From NCBI RefSeq assembly GCF_022605725.1, contig NC_065546.1, positions 41,350,227-41,414,226 of the forward strand: a stretch of 64,000 bases of DNA. The letters run 5' to 3'. Made by a program: the position numbers and the translations under genes. The stretch's first letter is position 1; each line of letters opens with the position of its first letter. Below the pieces are notes generated by a model, which was not told where the DNA came from, did not search any database, and was given only the letters and a program-made list of their open reading frames with translations. This stretch comes from Anthonomus grandis grandis. Its lineage: Eukaryota > Arthropoda > Insecta > Coleoptera > Curculionidae. Positions 11,649 through 22,242 of the stretch are shown piece by piece.

Positions 11649-14106
11649 TTAACTCTTTCAGGGGCAATAAATTTAAAATTTTTATTCTTTATTTGGGCAC
11701 AGATTTTTTTTTTTCTTATTATGTTTATTTTTCTGTAAACTATAACTTAAGAACATAAATAATACTAGTAACTTTGTTTATTTTTTATTTTTACTTATTA
11801 TTTTGTACATAAATGTGAAAAAACAACTGGTGCTATATATGTACCACTGCCCCGTTCTTATTTATTTCTATGAAAGTCTTGAAAACATGTTTTATTTTTA
11901 GTTAAGCAGAGAGGCACGTTGCAAACGCTGCAAACCCATTCCGTTCTGACTTGGTTCTTTTTGGTGTTACAGTTAGCACATCGACGTCGAGTACCACGTT
12001 CAGGTTGATGTGTCGAACCTTCAAATCGGACTTCTTCGGAAACATATGGTTTATTTTTCTTTATAGCAATAGTTTCAAAACTTGAAGCAGATCTTTTTCT
12101 AGCCACCAGAGCTTCTGCTACAAGTCCTTCTATTATACTTCGTCGGAAATCTTTCATAGAAAGAGGTGGAAGCTGCAGTCCCTTATATAATACAAAAGCA
12201 TTAACAACTGCAGCGTCCAGAAAAAAAAAGAAAATTCGATGCCACCATTTATGACTTTTTCGATCTATTTTGTAGTAAGACAAATTTTGGTCGAACTTGT
12301 CAACAAAATTCATATTTGCATTGTAGTCAGCAAGTGCCTTTGGACAGGGTACTTTGGTAATTGATCCATCCTTTTCTTTCCGGTTCACTTCAAGCATATC
12401 ACGTGGATCGTGGAAGTTGGACAAAAGAAAAACGGAACGCTTATCCTTCCATTTAATGACCGATAAATCACTATTGCTCGTAAACCACTCCATTTCACCT
12501 CTTTTCATGTTCTTATCAGCTTTAAAATTCGGTATATGTCGCCTAGAAGAATGAACAGTGCCGCAGGCATGTATATTCATATTCTTTAGATCTTCCATAA
12601 GTTCTACCCCGTTAAAAAAATTGTCAAAGTAGACAAGGTGGTTTTTATTTTCTAGCCCTTCACATAGCTGTTTGACAACTCTTGACCCTAAGTTCTTCTC
12701 GGCATTACCACTTGGCTTTCCTGTATAAATATCAAATTTTAGACAATATCCGTTTTTATCTGCCAGTACCCACACTTTATACCCTCTTTTAGTGGGCTTC
12801 TTTGGCATATATTGTTTGAGGGAGCTTCTCCCTTTAAATTTTATCATAGATTCATCTATGGCAACTTCACGACTTGGCAGCATGCATTTGCCAAAAGCCT
12901 CTGCCATAGAAATCAACAATGGCCTTACTTTATATAGTTTGTCGTAATTTGCTTCCCCTTTTTTTGCCATCAGTGAATTGTCGTTCAAGTGAAAGTTACC
13001 AAGCAGCCAACTAAAACGCTTCACTGACATTAGATTACTTACATAAGAGTCATGAAGATCTGGCGCACTGGACCAATGGTCCCTATAACTCGGAAGGCGC
13101 TTTATGCCCATAAGTAAATTCAACCCCAAAAATGTTTTTATTTCGCGAACATCGGTTGCTTTATGCTTGCTAAACTTTTGTTGAGCATACAAATTTGTTT
13201 CAAAAACCATATCTTTTATGAAATTCTCAGAAAAAAACAGCTGAAACAGTTTGCACGGAGTTGGATCTATCATATTCGTCACGCAATCAGCTAAACCAGA
13301 CTGAGCAGCAAAATCTGGAGGTGAAGCAATTGGAGGTTTTCTGCCAGCAGGTGTGGCAAATGCAGCTGTTTGAATTTTTCTAGCAATTGTTATCAAAGGC
13401 AAATCATCTTCAGAGTCACTACTTGAATATATTAGCACATTATTTCCGATGGTTGCTTCCGTGTCGCTTTCTTCTTCGCCCTTGTTACTGGCTAATGATT
13501 CGCTATCAGAAGGAATTTCTTCAGCGACTGCATGATTTTGTTCTATTTCTAAATAAATATTCTCTATTTCAGCGAATAGATCATCTTGCGTCATGTTAAC
13601 CAACTTAAATGGCAAGTCGGACATGTTGGAACCTGAAAATAAAAAAAAGCTGTCGCAAAAAATAAAAAACCTAATGTGTGCGGTGGTACGCATAGAGTAC
13701 CAGACAGATATCAAATATTACAGGATTTTTTCAAATAAATATTCAGTCTCCATCATAGTAATATAATAATAAGAAAATAGCTTTATAATATAATTACAAC
13801 GCAAATATACAAATATACTTACTTTTTTAGTCTTCCTCTCACTCACAGTTAGTTTACACTCTTGACAACTTAATTATAACCTTAATTTATTTTTCAGGCA
13901 GTGGCTCTATGTCCGGCGCCGTTACCGCAAGGCGCACTTCTTTATAAGGACGTAAACAACTTATTTCTAATGGTGGTTCATAAACTAAACCACTGCTCCA
14001 TTCGTAAATAAATTTTATACCAGTGGTGCTAAATATGTACCACCGCCTAACTAGAGCATGCATTAAGGTGGTACATTTTGTACACCAGGGCCCTTGAAAG
14101 AGTTAA
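11649..14106 (-). mobile_element. piggyBac element with TTAA duplications
   Basis: Both ends are TTAA (11649-11652 and 14103-14106), the invariant piggyBac target. Next to them lie inverted termini: TTAACTCTTTCAGGGGC on the left and, read on the other strand, TTAACTCTTTCAAGGGCC on the right. Subterminal copies of a near-palindromic motif (CTGGTGCTATATATGTACCA at 11827; TGGTGCTAAATATGTACCAC at 14024; its inverse at 14067-14088) occur on both sides. The single gene inside (11858-13624) is uninterrupted. By these sequence criteria this is a complete autonomous element. Confidence 0.92.
11858..13624 (-). CDS. piggyBac transposase, uninterrupted
   Basis: The protein is 588 residues from the ATG at 13622-13624 (MSDLPFKLVN). 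An upstream in-frame ATG at 13714 would add 30 residues, but a TTTTCAG acceptor lies between them, so the shorter start is preferred. An acidic N-terminal region (to about 85) precedes the DDE_Tnp_1_7 domain. Catalytic Asp residues are visible at about 257 (REVAIDESMIKFKGR), 334 (LVYFDNFFNG) and 442/445 (NFVDKFDQ), matching the DDD arrangement of the family. The C-terminus has the expected Cys-rich zinc finger (CANCNTKK, CSVCNVPLC). The enzyme cuts and joins the element at TTAA and acts in the nucleus. Length and residues are those of active relatives; activity itself is inferred. Confidence 0.93.
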   Translation of the reverse strand: MSDLPFKLVNMTQDDLFAEIENIYLEIEQNHAVAEEIPSDSESLASNKGEEESDTEATIGNNVLIYSSSDSEDDLPLITIARKIQTAAFATPAGRKPPIASPPDFAAQSGLADCVTNMIDPTPCKLFQLFFSENFIKDMVFETNLYAQQKFSKHKATDVREIKTFLGLNLLMGIKRLPSYRDHWSSAPDLHDSYVSNLMSVKRFSWLLGNFHLNDNSLMAKKGEANYDKLYKVRPLLISMAEAFGKCMLPSREVAIDESMIKFKGRSSLKQYMPKKPTKRGYKVWVLADKNGYCLKFDIYTGKPSGNAEKNLGSRVVKQLCEGLENKNHLVYFDNFFNGVELMEDLKNMNIHACGTVHSSRRHIPNFKADKNMKRGEMEWFTSNSDLSVIKWKDKRSVFLLSNFHDPRDMLEVNRKEKDGSITKVPCPKALADYNANMNFVDKFDQNLSYYKIDRKSHKWWHRIFFFFLDAAVVNAFVLYKGLQLPPLSMKDFRRSIIEGLVAEALVARKRSASSFETIAIKKNKPYVSEEVRFEGSTHQPERGTRRRCANCNTKKNQVRTEWVCSVCNVPLCLTKNKTCFQDFHRNK

Positions 14107-15162
14107 GTAACCAAATTCTGTAACTTAGAAGAATTTACATCACTTCTTTAGGTCATAAACACAAATTTCCACACGCAAATCAGAAATATCAAATATTAAA
14201 AATAATAATATACAATAATATACAATATATAAAAATATAAATACGCATTTATTCATAAATAAAAAAGACTGTCAAATGTCACTTACGTCAACAAATAATT
14301 ATTTTATTATTTATCGGGAGTGGATACTGTACTAATACGATTATTATAATTTTCTGTCGTGTCTCATTATAGGTATTTGTTTATTTATATAATCATAATA
14401 TATGCATACGGGGCAGTAGACCCATGTGCGCATACAAAGCGGGTGCACATGGGACTGTGTAGTTGGCGCACCTTTGGAGTTGGGATTGCAAAAAGGGATT
14501 GGAACATTGTGTTGGCGCTAAATAGTGGGTTAGATAGTCGTTTGAGCCTTATTTAAGCAATATGTTAATAGTTATGAAATGGAAAAACTGAATTGTGCCT
14601 TTGTATACACATCCACACGGAGCGCCGCTAGCCCCATGTGGGTGTTCTTGTATATGCGTGTGTACATACGCCTCTTGTGCATGTCAAGTCATAATCTAAT
14701 ATCTTTGACATGCGGAAGGTAGCCCTTTAGTTGGTAGATATTTATTGTTTTGACTATAAGTTAATTTACATTAAACTTCATCGTTGTTATTTACCTATTA
14801 ATAATTAAATATCTTAAATTATGTTTTTTTTTCAAAATTTACTCTTATAATATATTATATTACTAAAATATCAAATAATTCCTATTTTGTAACATCTGAT
14901 AAATGTGTTTTGTGCATGTAATGTAAAATCTAACTATATTATGCCTTTATCTAAAGTTGACTCCACAGCTAACCCATCCAACTAAAAAGTGTTCCAGACA
15001 AAACCAGAAAATACTACTCTAGGGGAAACATAGTGAAGCCATTCCCATTTTTGTCAATAAGGTTGTTTTATTTTTCGTGTGTATAAATTACACAAAAAAT
15101 CCTATAAATTTACAATTTTAGCCCCCAAAAAGTTCCAAAATTGCTCTAAGATATATATTTTT
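14107..15162. other. Intergenic, no gene recognised
   Basis: AT-rich DNA with a GC-richer segment at 14400-14690 containing several CACATGGG/CCCATGTG-like words in both orientations. No product, RNA gene or element ends were recognised. Confidence 0.3.
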
Positions 15163-15165
15163 TAT

Positions 15166-15360
15166 TGAATTATCAGTGGATAATTTGGGGATTGAAATGA
15201 AACGACACGCGGTTCAGATAAGATCGTGACAACTACTACTTTATTTTTAATACTGACAGTTTATATTACAAGCGGTTAGGCAACACGACATACTGAATAC
15301 GGCACTTTACTCAAGCTACCAGTAGATGGTGTTAATAGGTTTAGATATCTAATATTAACA
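15166..15360 (-). repeat. Copia 3' LTR
   Basis: 195-bp LTR on the minus strand. It contains an AATAAA near 15240 in element orientation. It is the uninterrupted reference for the split copy at 19454-19527/21507-21627. Confidence 0.92.
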
Positions 15361-15415
15361 CTCCCACTTATCTAAACCAATTAATCACAACTTAATCTAA
15401 GTTCACTGTAAACAT

Positions 15416-18400
15416 CTAACAACCTAAGCCTAATTCTGTCGTAAACCTAGCGTGCTTTACAGAACATAATGCTTTTGTTAAGACATCCGCCAGCATTTCA
15501 TCCGTAGATAAGTAATTTAACTCTACAAAACCATTTGCAATTAATTCTCGGACAAAATGGTAACGAACGTCTATATGTTTAGAACGCTTGTGACATATAG
15601 GGTTCAAAGCTAATTTTTGTGCACTTTGGTTATCATTAAATACACTTATGCACAAAAACTTATCGAGAATTTCAGATAACAAATTCCTAAAAAATACAGC
15701 TTCTTTAGAAGCTTCTGTAATAGCCATATATTCGGCTTCAGTACTACTTAATGCCACCGTTTTTTGCTTGTTACACTCCCATGAAATAGCCCCACCAGAC
15801 AACATAAACACAAACCCTGTATATGACCGCCTATCTATTTCATTACTTGCAAAATCTGCATCAACATATCCCTTTAAGTCATAATTGCTATCTTTTTTAT
15901 AAGCTAAACAATATCCCTTGGTCCCCTGCAAATATCTAAGTAACCTCTTAGCACACTTCCAATGTTGTTCGGTATAGCAATTATTGAACTGACTCAAAAA
16001 ATTGACAGCAAATGTAATATCTGGCCTTGTTAATACTGAAATATACATAAGACTACCCAAGAGCTGTTGATAAGGCAGTTCCTTTTGACAAGCACTAGGA
16101 TCTGGCTTATCAAAGCAAAGTCCCTTTTCCATGGGTGTATTTACTGGCTTACAATCGCCCATATTAAACCTATCTAGAACCTGATTTATATACTGTTCTT
16201 GGTCTAATAAGATTTCACTTTTGTCATCATTTATTCTAACCCTCATGCCTAAACATTGTTTAACCTGGCCTAAATCCTTGATTTTAAATTTTCTAGATAA
16301 ATGACCCCTGACAAAATTGATTTCATCTTTACAGTTAGAAAATAAAAAAAAATCATCAACGTATACCGCAATGATTGTAATGAAATTACCTATACGTTTT
16401 ATAAATAAACATGACTCATTATCACATTTTTTATACTCTAAACCTACAAGTACAAGTTCAACTTCTTTATACCATACACGAGCAGATTGTTTCAAGCCAT
16501 AAATAGCACGATTTAATTTTAACACACTCTTTTCATTTGTGCTGATTTTACTATCAAAACACTCTGGTATTTCCATGAAAACCTCTTCTTCCAGTTTGCC
16601 ATTTAAAAAGGCTGTGACAACATCCAAATGGATTATTTCAAACTGAAATTGCACAGACAGTGCTAGTAACAACCTTAAAGTTGAATGTTTTACTACTGGG
16701 GAGAAGGTTTCATCGAAATCTATACCCTGTTTTTGACTAAATCCCTTGGCAACTAATCTAGCTCTGTAAGTCACATTATCATTATCATTACTATACTTAG
16801 TTTTAAAGACCCACTTACACTTCACTGGTGTATGTCCCTCCGGTATGTCCACAATGTCCCATGCGCAGTTCTCACTAAAGCTGTCCATTTCCCTGGTCAT
16901 AGCTTGTAACCACTTGCTGCGGTTAGGACTGGAAAGAGCCTCCTGGACCGTCACTGGATCTCCCACTGGAACTGAACTCTCTGGCCTCCCTGTAAAGTAG
17001 CTGACAAAGTCATCCCATGTCCTTGCCTTTCTGCGCCTTTCAGATTTCCGAACAGCCTCCTCCGCAGCAGGAACATCCTGATCTGGGGTGTAGCTCGGAT
17101 CACTCTCATCACATATCTCGTCCTCAGTCTCCCACTCAGACAGCACAGGTGTTTCAAGTGTAGAGCTGGTCTCCTCCTGAATCTGGATATGAGCACCATT
17201 CAAATTCTTTTCCATGATATGGACATCTCGGCTTGTACATATTTGCCTTGTAGTAGGGTTATACAACCTATAGCCCTTTGTGGTATCAGAAAATCCCACC
17301 AATACCAGCTTCTCTGATTTTCTGTCCCACTTCACCCTCTTTTCCTTAGGAATATGTGTCATGGCTGTACTGCCAAACACTCTGACATGACTTAGGTTGG
17401 GTTTCTTACTATAAAACATTTCATAGGGCGTTTTAGGTAAGTTACTTACCATAGATCTGTTTCTAAGATAGCAGGCTGTGTTGACAGCCTCTGCCCAAAA
17501 ATTCTTTTGAAGATCAGCCTCATAAAGAAGACACCTAGCCTTCTCAACCAATGTCCTGTTTAGTCACTCGGAGAGCCCATTCTGCTGGGGTGTGTACGGG
17601 TTTGTGGTTTGGTGTACTATTCCTTGCCTCTTCAGATACCTCTGGAATTCACCACTAATGTATTCGCCACCATTGTCGGTACGCAACACCTTCACCTTCC
17701 GGTCCAGCTGTTTCTCAACTAAACGTTGAAACTCCTTAAACTTCTCGAAGGTTTCATCCTTCGTCTTAAGAAAATACACAAACGACATACGGGTATGATC
17801 ATCCTGCATGGTCAAGAAATACCTCGAGCCTCCTATAGATGGTGTCTCCATCGGCCCCGCCAAATCACTGTGGATGACATCTAGCGCCCCTGTAGCTCTG
17901 GTACCTTTATGGCTAAAAGATTGTCTGGACTGCTTACCCTCGCAGCACACCACACAGTTCTGCCTGTCAATCTCCACCCGACCAGGATAATCAATGCCAT
18001 CAACTAGACCTTCCTTCATCTTGTTTAAGAAGGTTGAATTTATATGTCCGAGCCTCCTATGCCAAATTTCACCACTGGTGACTTGTCCAGCAAAACCATC
18101 TCCTGGATATGTAGTGTCTAGTTTGTAAACCCCATTACTTAAAAATGCTTTAGCCACAAGAACATTCCTACTGTTGAAAATCCTGCAACAGTCCTGCCCA
18201 AAATCAACATGATTGCCCCTTGCTATTAACTGGCTGACTGAAATTAAGTTTGTTGTTAATTCAGGTACATACTGAACATCTTTTACCTCAATTTCAACAG
18301 TATCACTGCACACATTTGTGTAAATATTCACATCACCACAGCTGTGCACCGGCAGCTTCGTACTGTTAGCCACAACAATTTCTTTCAGGAATGGAGCTCT

Positions 18401-19291
18401 TGTATTCTCAAGCCAATCTTGCCTACATGTAAGGTGTACACTGGCACCTGAATCTAAGTACCATTCCATGTTGTTATACTGGGCACTCAAAAACACAACA
18501 TTGAATGCACTTTTAATTTGATTTGGACTGTCCTTGTTCGTTTTTTGAGCAACTTGTGGGCATTTCGACATGTAATGTCCCGCTTTTTTGCACCGGTAAC
18601 AGATTACTTCACTTAAATCCCGTTTTTTAACAGAATTTGTGCTTTCACAACTTTCCTTGGGTTTATTTTTGTTTTTATTTACATTCTGTTGACGTTTGTG
18701 AAACCCAGCGCTCCCTATAAAAGCACCAGCTGACGAGGAAGTCGCGAATATGCTGCCATCTGGCTGCATATCGAGCAACTTTGTCTTAATGGCATCGACG
18801 GTAATATCGATCCCGCTATGCTCCAGCGCCATCACCATCGGAGCGAAATGTTCAGGCAACCCTGCCAACATTAAACTGCCTATTAGCTCGGAATCCAACT
18901 TGAGCCCCGTACGACCAAGTTTCTGGGACGTTTCGATAACTTGGTTCACGTATTCTTCCATGGAGCTACAGTTTTCCAATCGCAACGAAATTAAACTTCG
19001 AAGAAGTCCAATCTTTCTCGTAAAGCCCTTGTTTTCATAGAGATCTTTTAGTTTATCCCACACATCTTTTGCTGTAGTCGCCTCTTTAACATGGACGTAT
19101 AAAGAAGGATCAATGGACAAAACAATCTTGGCCTTGCACTTAGCAACTTGCACGGAATCGGTCTCGGTTCCAGCTATGCAATTACTTAGGCTTTCTAAAA
19201 CTAGGAAATTTTCCATCGCGAAGCACCATTCTTCGTAGTTTTCGCGGCCATGAAGCTTCGAAATTGACGACAAATAGTTGTTTGCTGCCAT
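15416..19291 (-). pseudogene. Copia gag-pol polyprotein with one in-frame stop
   Basis: One frame of 1292 codons runs from ATG 19289-19291 (MAANNYLSSISKLHGRENYE) to 15416, interrupted only by a TGA at 17564-17566. In order: gag; CCHC zinc knuckle (CYRCKKAGHYMSKC); aspartic protease (WYLDSGASVHLT); pre-integrase HRRLGHINSTFLNK; integrase core (DVIHSDLAGPM, RTDNGGEYISGEF, TPQQNGLSE, then the stop); RT with CKWVFKTKY, LDVVTAFLNGKLEEEVFMEI and YVDDFFLFS; and RNase H (YVDADFASNEIDRRSYTGF, STEAEYMA, NDNQSAQKLA, RSKHIDVRYHF). The stop replaces an Arg in the usual SER-NRTL context; CGA to TGA at a CpG would explain it. All catalytic motifs outside that site are present. Native copies should make one polyprotein cleaved by the protease. 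Confidence 0.93.
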
Positions 19292-19435
19292 CTTGAAAAC
19301 TGCGACACTGCAAAACCGCGGTGAACAAGACCCGGCGCGACGCTTTTCCGGCACAACTATACTGTTTTTCGACCAAAACTAGCCGTTTTCTGCACGAAAA
19401 CTGAACAAACTCGCGTAACTTCGTTATTTTATCGC

Positions 19436-19451
19436 CCTGGGCCCATAACCT
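19436..19451 (-). promoter_or_regulatory. Copia primer-binding site (initiator Met tRNA half)
   Basis: Two to three bases inside the 5' LTR the minus strand reads AGGTTATGGGCCCAGG. This is complementary to the anticodon stem-loop of initiator tRNA-Met (GGGCCCATAACC), the half-tRNA primer known for Copia elements. Confidence 0.85.
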
Positions 19452-19527
19452 ATTGAATTATCAGTGGATAATTTGGGGATTGAAATGAAACGACACGCGG
19501 TTCAGATAAGATCGTGACAACTACTAC

Positions 19528-21498
19528 CACAGAACACAAATATATAGAGAAGTGGTGGTTGCATACAAACTGAAAGAAATTCTTCTGACAAATCAGCTAG
19601 CGGCCTCTCGCTTGGCAGCGGAAACTGTTGTAACTAACTTGACAGTTTGACGTGTCTAATTGGACCAATCGAAATGATAGAAAGGCGTGGCCAAATTAAG
19701 GCGGGAAATCACATTTTATTTAATCTGACTATTTATCATTTAATCGTAATATCTAAAGCAAATGCCTAATCAAAAAGGTTACTCATAGAGAAAAGAGCCT
19801 TTTTGTTTAGGTGTTAGCATCAGATATTGATCTGAACAAAAATAAAACTTATCAGCTTTATTTTACATATCTAAATAGGTTAATTTACTGCAATAATCTA
19901 CGAAAGTGTACTAACAATAGTGTATGACATATCACCAATTGGACAAATGGAAATAAAACAATGTTTCTTTTTGCTTTAATACATTTATTATTTAATTTTC
20001 CTGGAAAAAAAAATTACTTAAAATGATATACATAATATTCAATAATTTATTATAACAGACATTATATAAATTAGAATTAATCTGAAAATGTTTAAAATTA
20101 TTTTGTTAGCACTGAACTACCCTAATTTTTTACAAATTAGAAAAGGTTGTCAACATTTTTGTGCTGTTTTCTCATAATACATCTAAAGGCATTCCCATTA
20201 GGTTAATAATATCCTCATTTTATTAACACATAGAGTCAATAGAGGATGAATTATTCTTATTTAATATGTACTTGTATCTGTTTCCTAAAGAAAAATTAAA
20301 CAGATTTTAAAATTATTTAAATTATAATCTAAATATTAATTTTTAAAATTATTAAAAATTCTATAACAGAGTATTATTGAAAGAAACAATATATCCATCG
20401 ACAAAACAAAATAAACTCTTTCAAAATGAAAACAACTTTTTAGTATAAACATATATATCACTTCCATAGAATATATTTGTTGATCTCTTATAATATTAAC
20501 AACATATCTTGGAACTATAATATTACTAAAAACTTAATTCAAGGATAGGTGTTTACATAAAATAAAAAGAAACTCTTAAAAAAACAAGTTGTAAGAAAAA
20601 CATTAATTCTGATCCATTCCGGGTGCTCAGGTCTTTTAGCCGCTATACCTATGTCTTGTCTCAGTGAACACAGGAAGTGGTATGATACGAGCACGAAATA
20701 AAATAAAAAAATAGACAGTGCAAACCTTATAAATCAATTTACTAAATGATTCATGTAAAAAAAAGACAAAATAAATGTTTAAATAAATATGTATTGTAAT
20801 GTAAAGCCAGGGGTATCAGCATTATTAAAATTTGTGGAGAACTGATTAGAAGAAATTCTATAGCTCAAAGTCTTAATAATATTTACATTGCATATCCCTC
20901 TCCATGTTTTTCTTGTAATATGAACTGAAGGAAATTAAAAAAATCTTTTATTACTGTTTCTCAGAAACATTTAAAATATACATACTCTTACATCAAGGTC
21001 AGGAAAATTTCAATCAACTTTTAATTGTTGAATAGAAAATGAGAGGCCAGACATTTTGTAATATGTATTTATAATAATCAAGTTAAAAATTAAATACTTC
21101 AAAAGTGAAACTTCTTCATTGAAATCAATCATATTTGATTTTATTAAAGACTAAAGATTGACAATACAAAAACATAATAGTAATAAATTAAATCAGATTT
21201 TCTTACCAGAAACCTGGGATTGCTTGCCGCAAATTAATTAAAACACTACTCCCAATATTGAAAGAGAACTTTTTAGAAAAAAAAGTCATAAATTTAAAAT
21301 AACATCCTTAAAACAAACAGCAAACTCAACCCACGCTGGCATTCATTGAAACAAAAAACAAACTCAAATGGTATGACAATGACAAATGATGTTCTATCAG
21401 TCAATGTCAACAACTGTCTGTCAGCTCCCTGTCAATTTTGCCAAGCAAGATGGCCGATATACGATTCCGATTTTCACCATACAAGTTTCATCCATGTG
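19528..21498. mobile_element. 1.97-kb non-autonomous DNA element inside the Copia 5' LTR
   Basis: The LTR is cut after 19527 and resumes at 21499, with ACTACTAC on both sides (19520-19527, 21499-21506). The intact LTR has this word once, so it is an 8-bp target duplication. The ends read CACAGAACAC and ...CATCCATGTG, giving only a weak CACA-type inverted terminus. No coding frame of note lies inside. An 8-bp duplication fits the hAT or P superfamilies; the family is not identified. Because the target is a repetitive trinucleotide, the exact duplication length is slightly ambiguous. Confidence 0.8.
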
Positions 21499-21627
21499 AC
21501 TACTACTTTATTTTTAATACTGACAGTTTATATTACAAGCGGTTAGGCAACACGACATACTGAATACGGCACTTTACTCAAGCTACCAGTAGATGGTGTT
21601 AATAGGTTTAGATATCTAATATTAACA

Positions 21628-22242
21628 TTTTTTAATTATAGTAAAATCAAGAGCTAAATAGCTATGTGCAAGCCGATCATAATTACGTATTTAATGTATG
21701 TAAATTTTTTTATCACGACGAGGGTGTAATCACGCACTAAGGTCACTATGGGACCTGATTAATCATTCAAATAACCCTGCAGCGCGACTCTGTGTCATAT
21801 GAAATTTCACTGATTGATTCGATTCCACATGTCCCGAACTCTGTGCTCGACAAATGTCGCCACAACGCGACTCGTTTTATCGTTTTGAAGCGATACGTCG
21901 AGACGTCTGGTTTTAGGCATAGAGAAATGAATATTAAATACTTACTTTTAATTACTATGGTTTTAGGTCAGATACATATTGCTAAATTACACCAAGAAAA
22001 AACAAAAACAAATAAAAGTAAAATAAATCTAAATTTCGATACCTATATTTATCATGTTTATTTATCATATTATTCCTTTGTTAATTTAATTTAACTAATT
22101 TAAAATGTCCTAAGTCCGACGAAGGTTGCACTTTCAACGAAAAAAAATTGTGTAGATGCCAAAAAAGGTAAGTTGAGATAAAGAATTAAAAAAAACTTAT
22201 TACATACTGCCAATTTAAACGTAGCTTGTGAACTGGGACATA
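21628..22242. other. Intergenic, no gene recognised
   Basis: Short AT-rich stretch between the Copia element and the next DNA transposon. A 100-codon frame at 21792-22094 has no recognisable motif and no codon signature of a gene. Confidence 0.3.

Larger units (their letters stand above)
15163..21627 (-). mobile_element. Copia LTR retrotransposon, nearly intact, split 5' LTR
   Basis: Minus-strand element with a 195-bp LTR (TGTTAATATTAG...TAATTCA) at 15166-15360 (3' LTR) and a matching copy at 19454-19527 plus 21507-21627 (5' LTR). The two copies look identical at all 195 positions. The 5' copy is interrupted by a 1971-bp insertion. A primer-binding site GGTTATGGGCCCAG follows the 5' LTR, and a purine tract (AAGTGGGAG) precedes the 3' LTR. 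Host flanks are T-runs, so a TTTTT duplication is possible if the LTR is extended by three bases; this is uncertain. Identical LTRs imply recent insertion. Confidence 0.93.

Noticed and set aside
16951..17199. 82-codon minus-strand frame inside Copia
   Set aside because: Alternative frame of the pol coding region.
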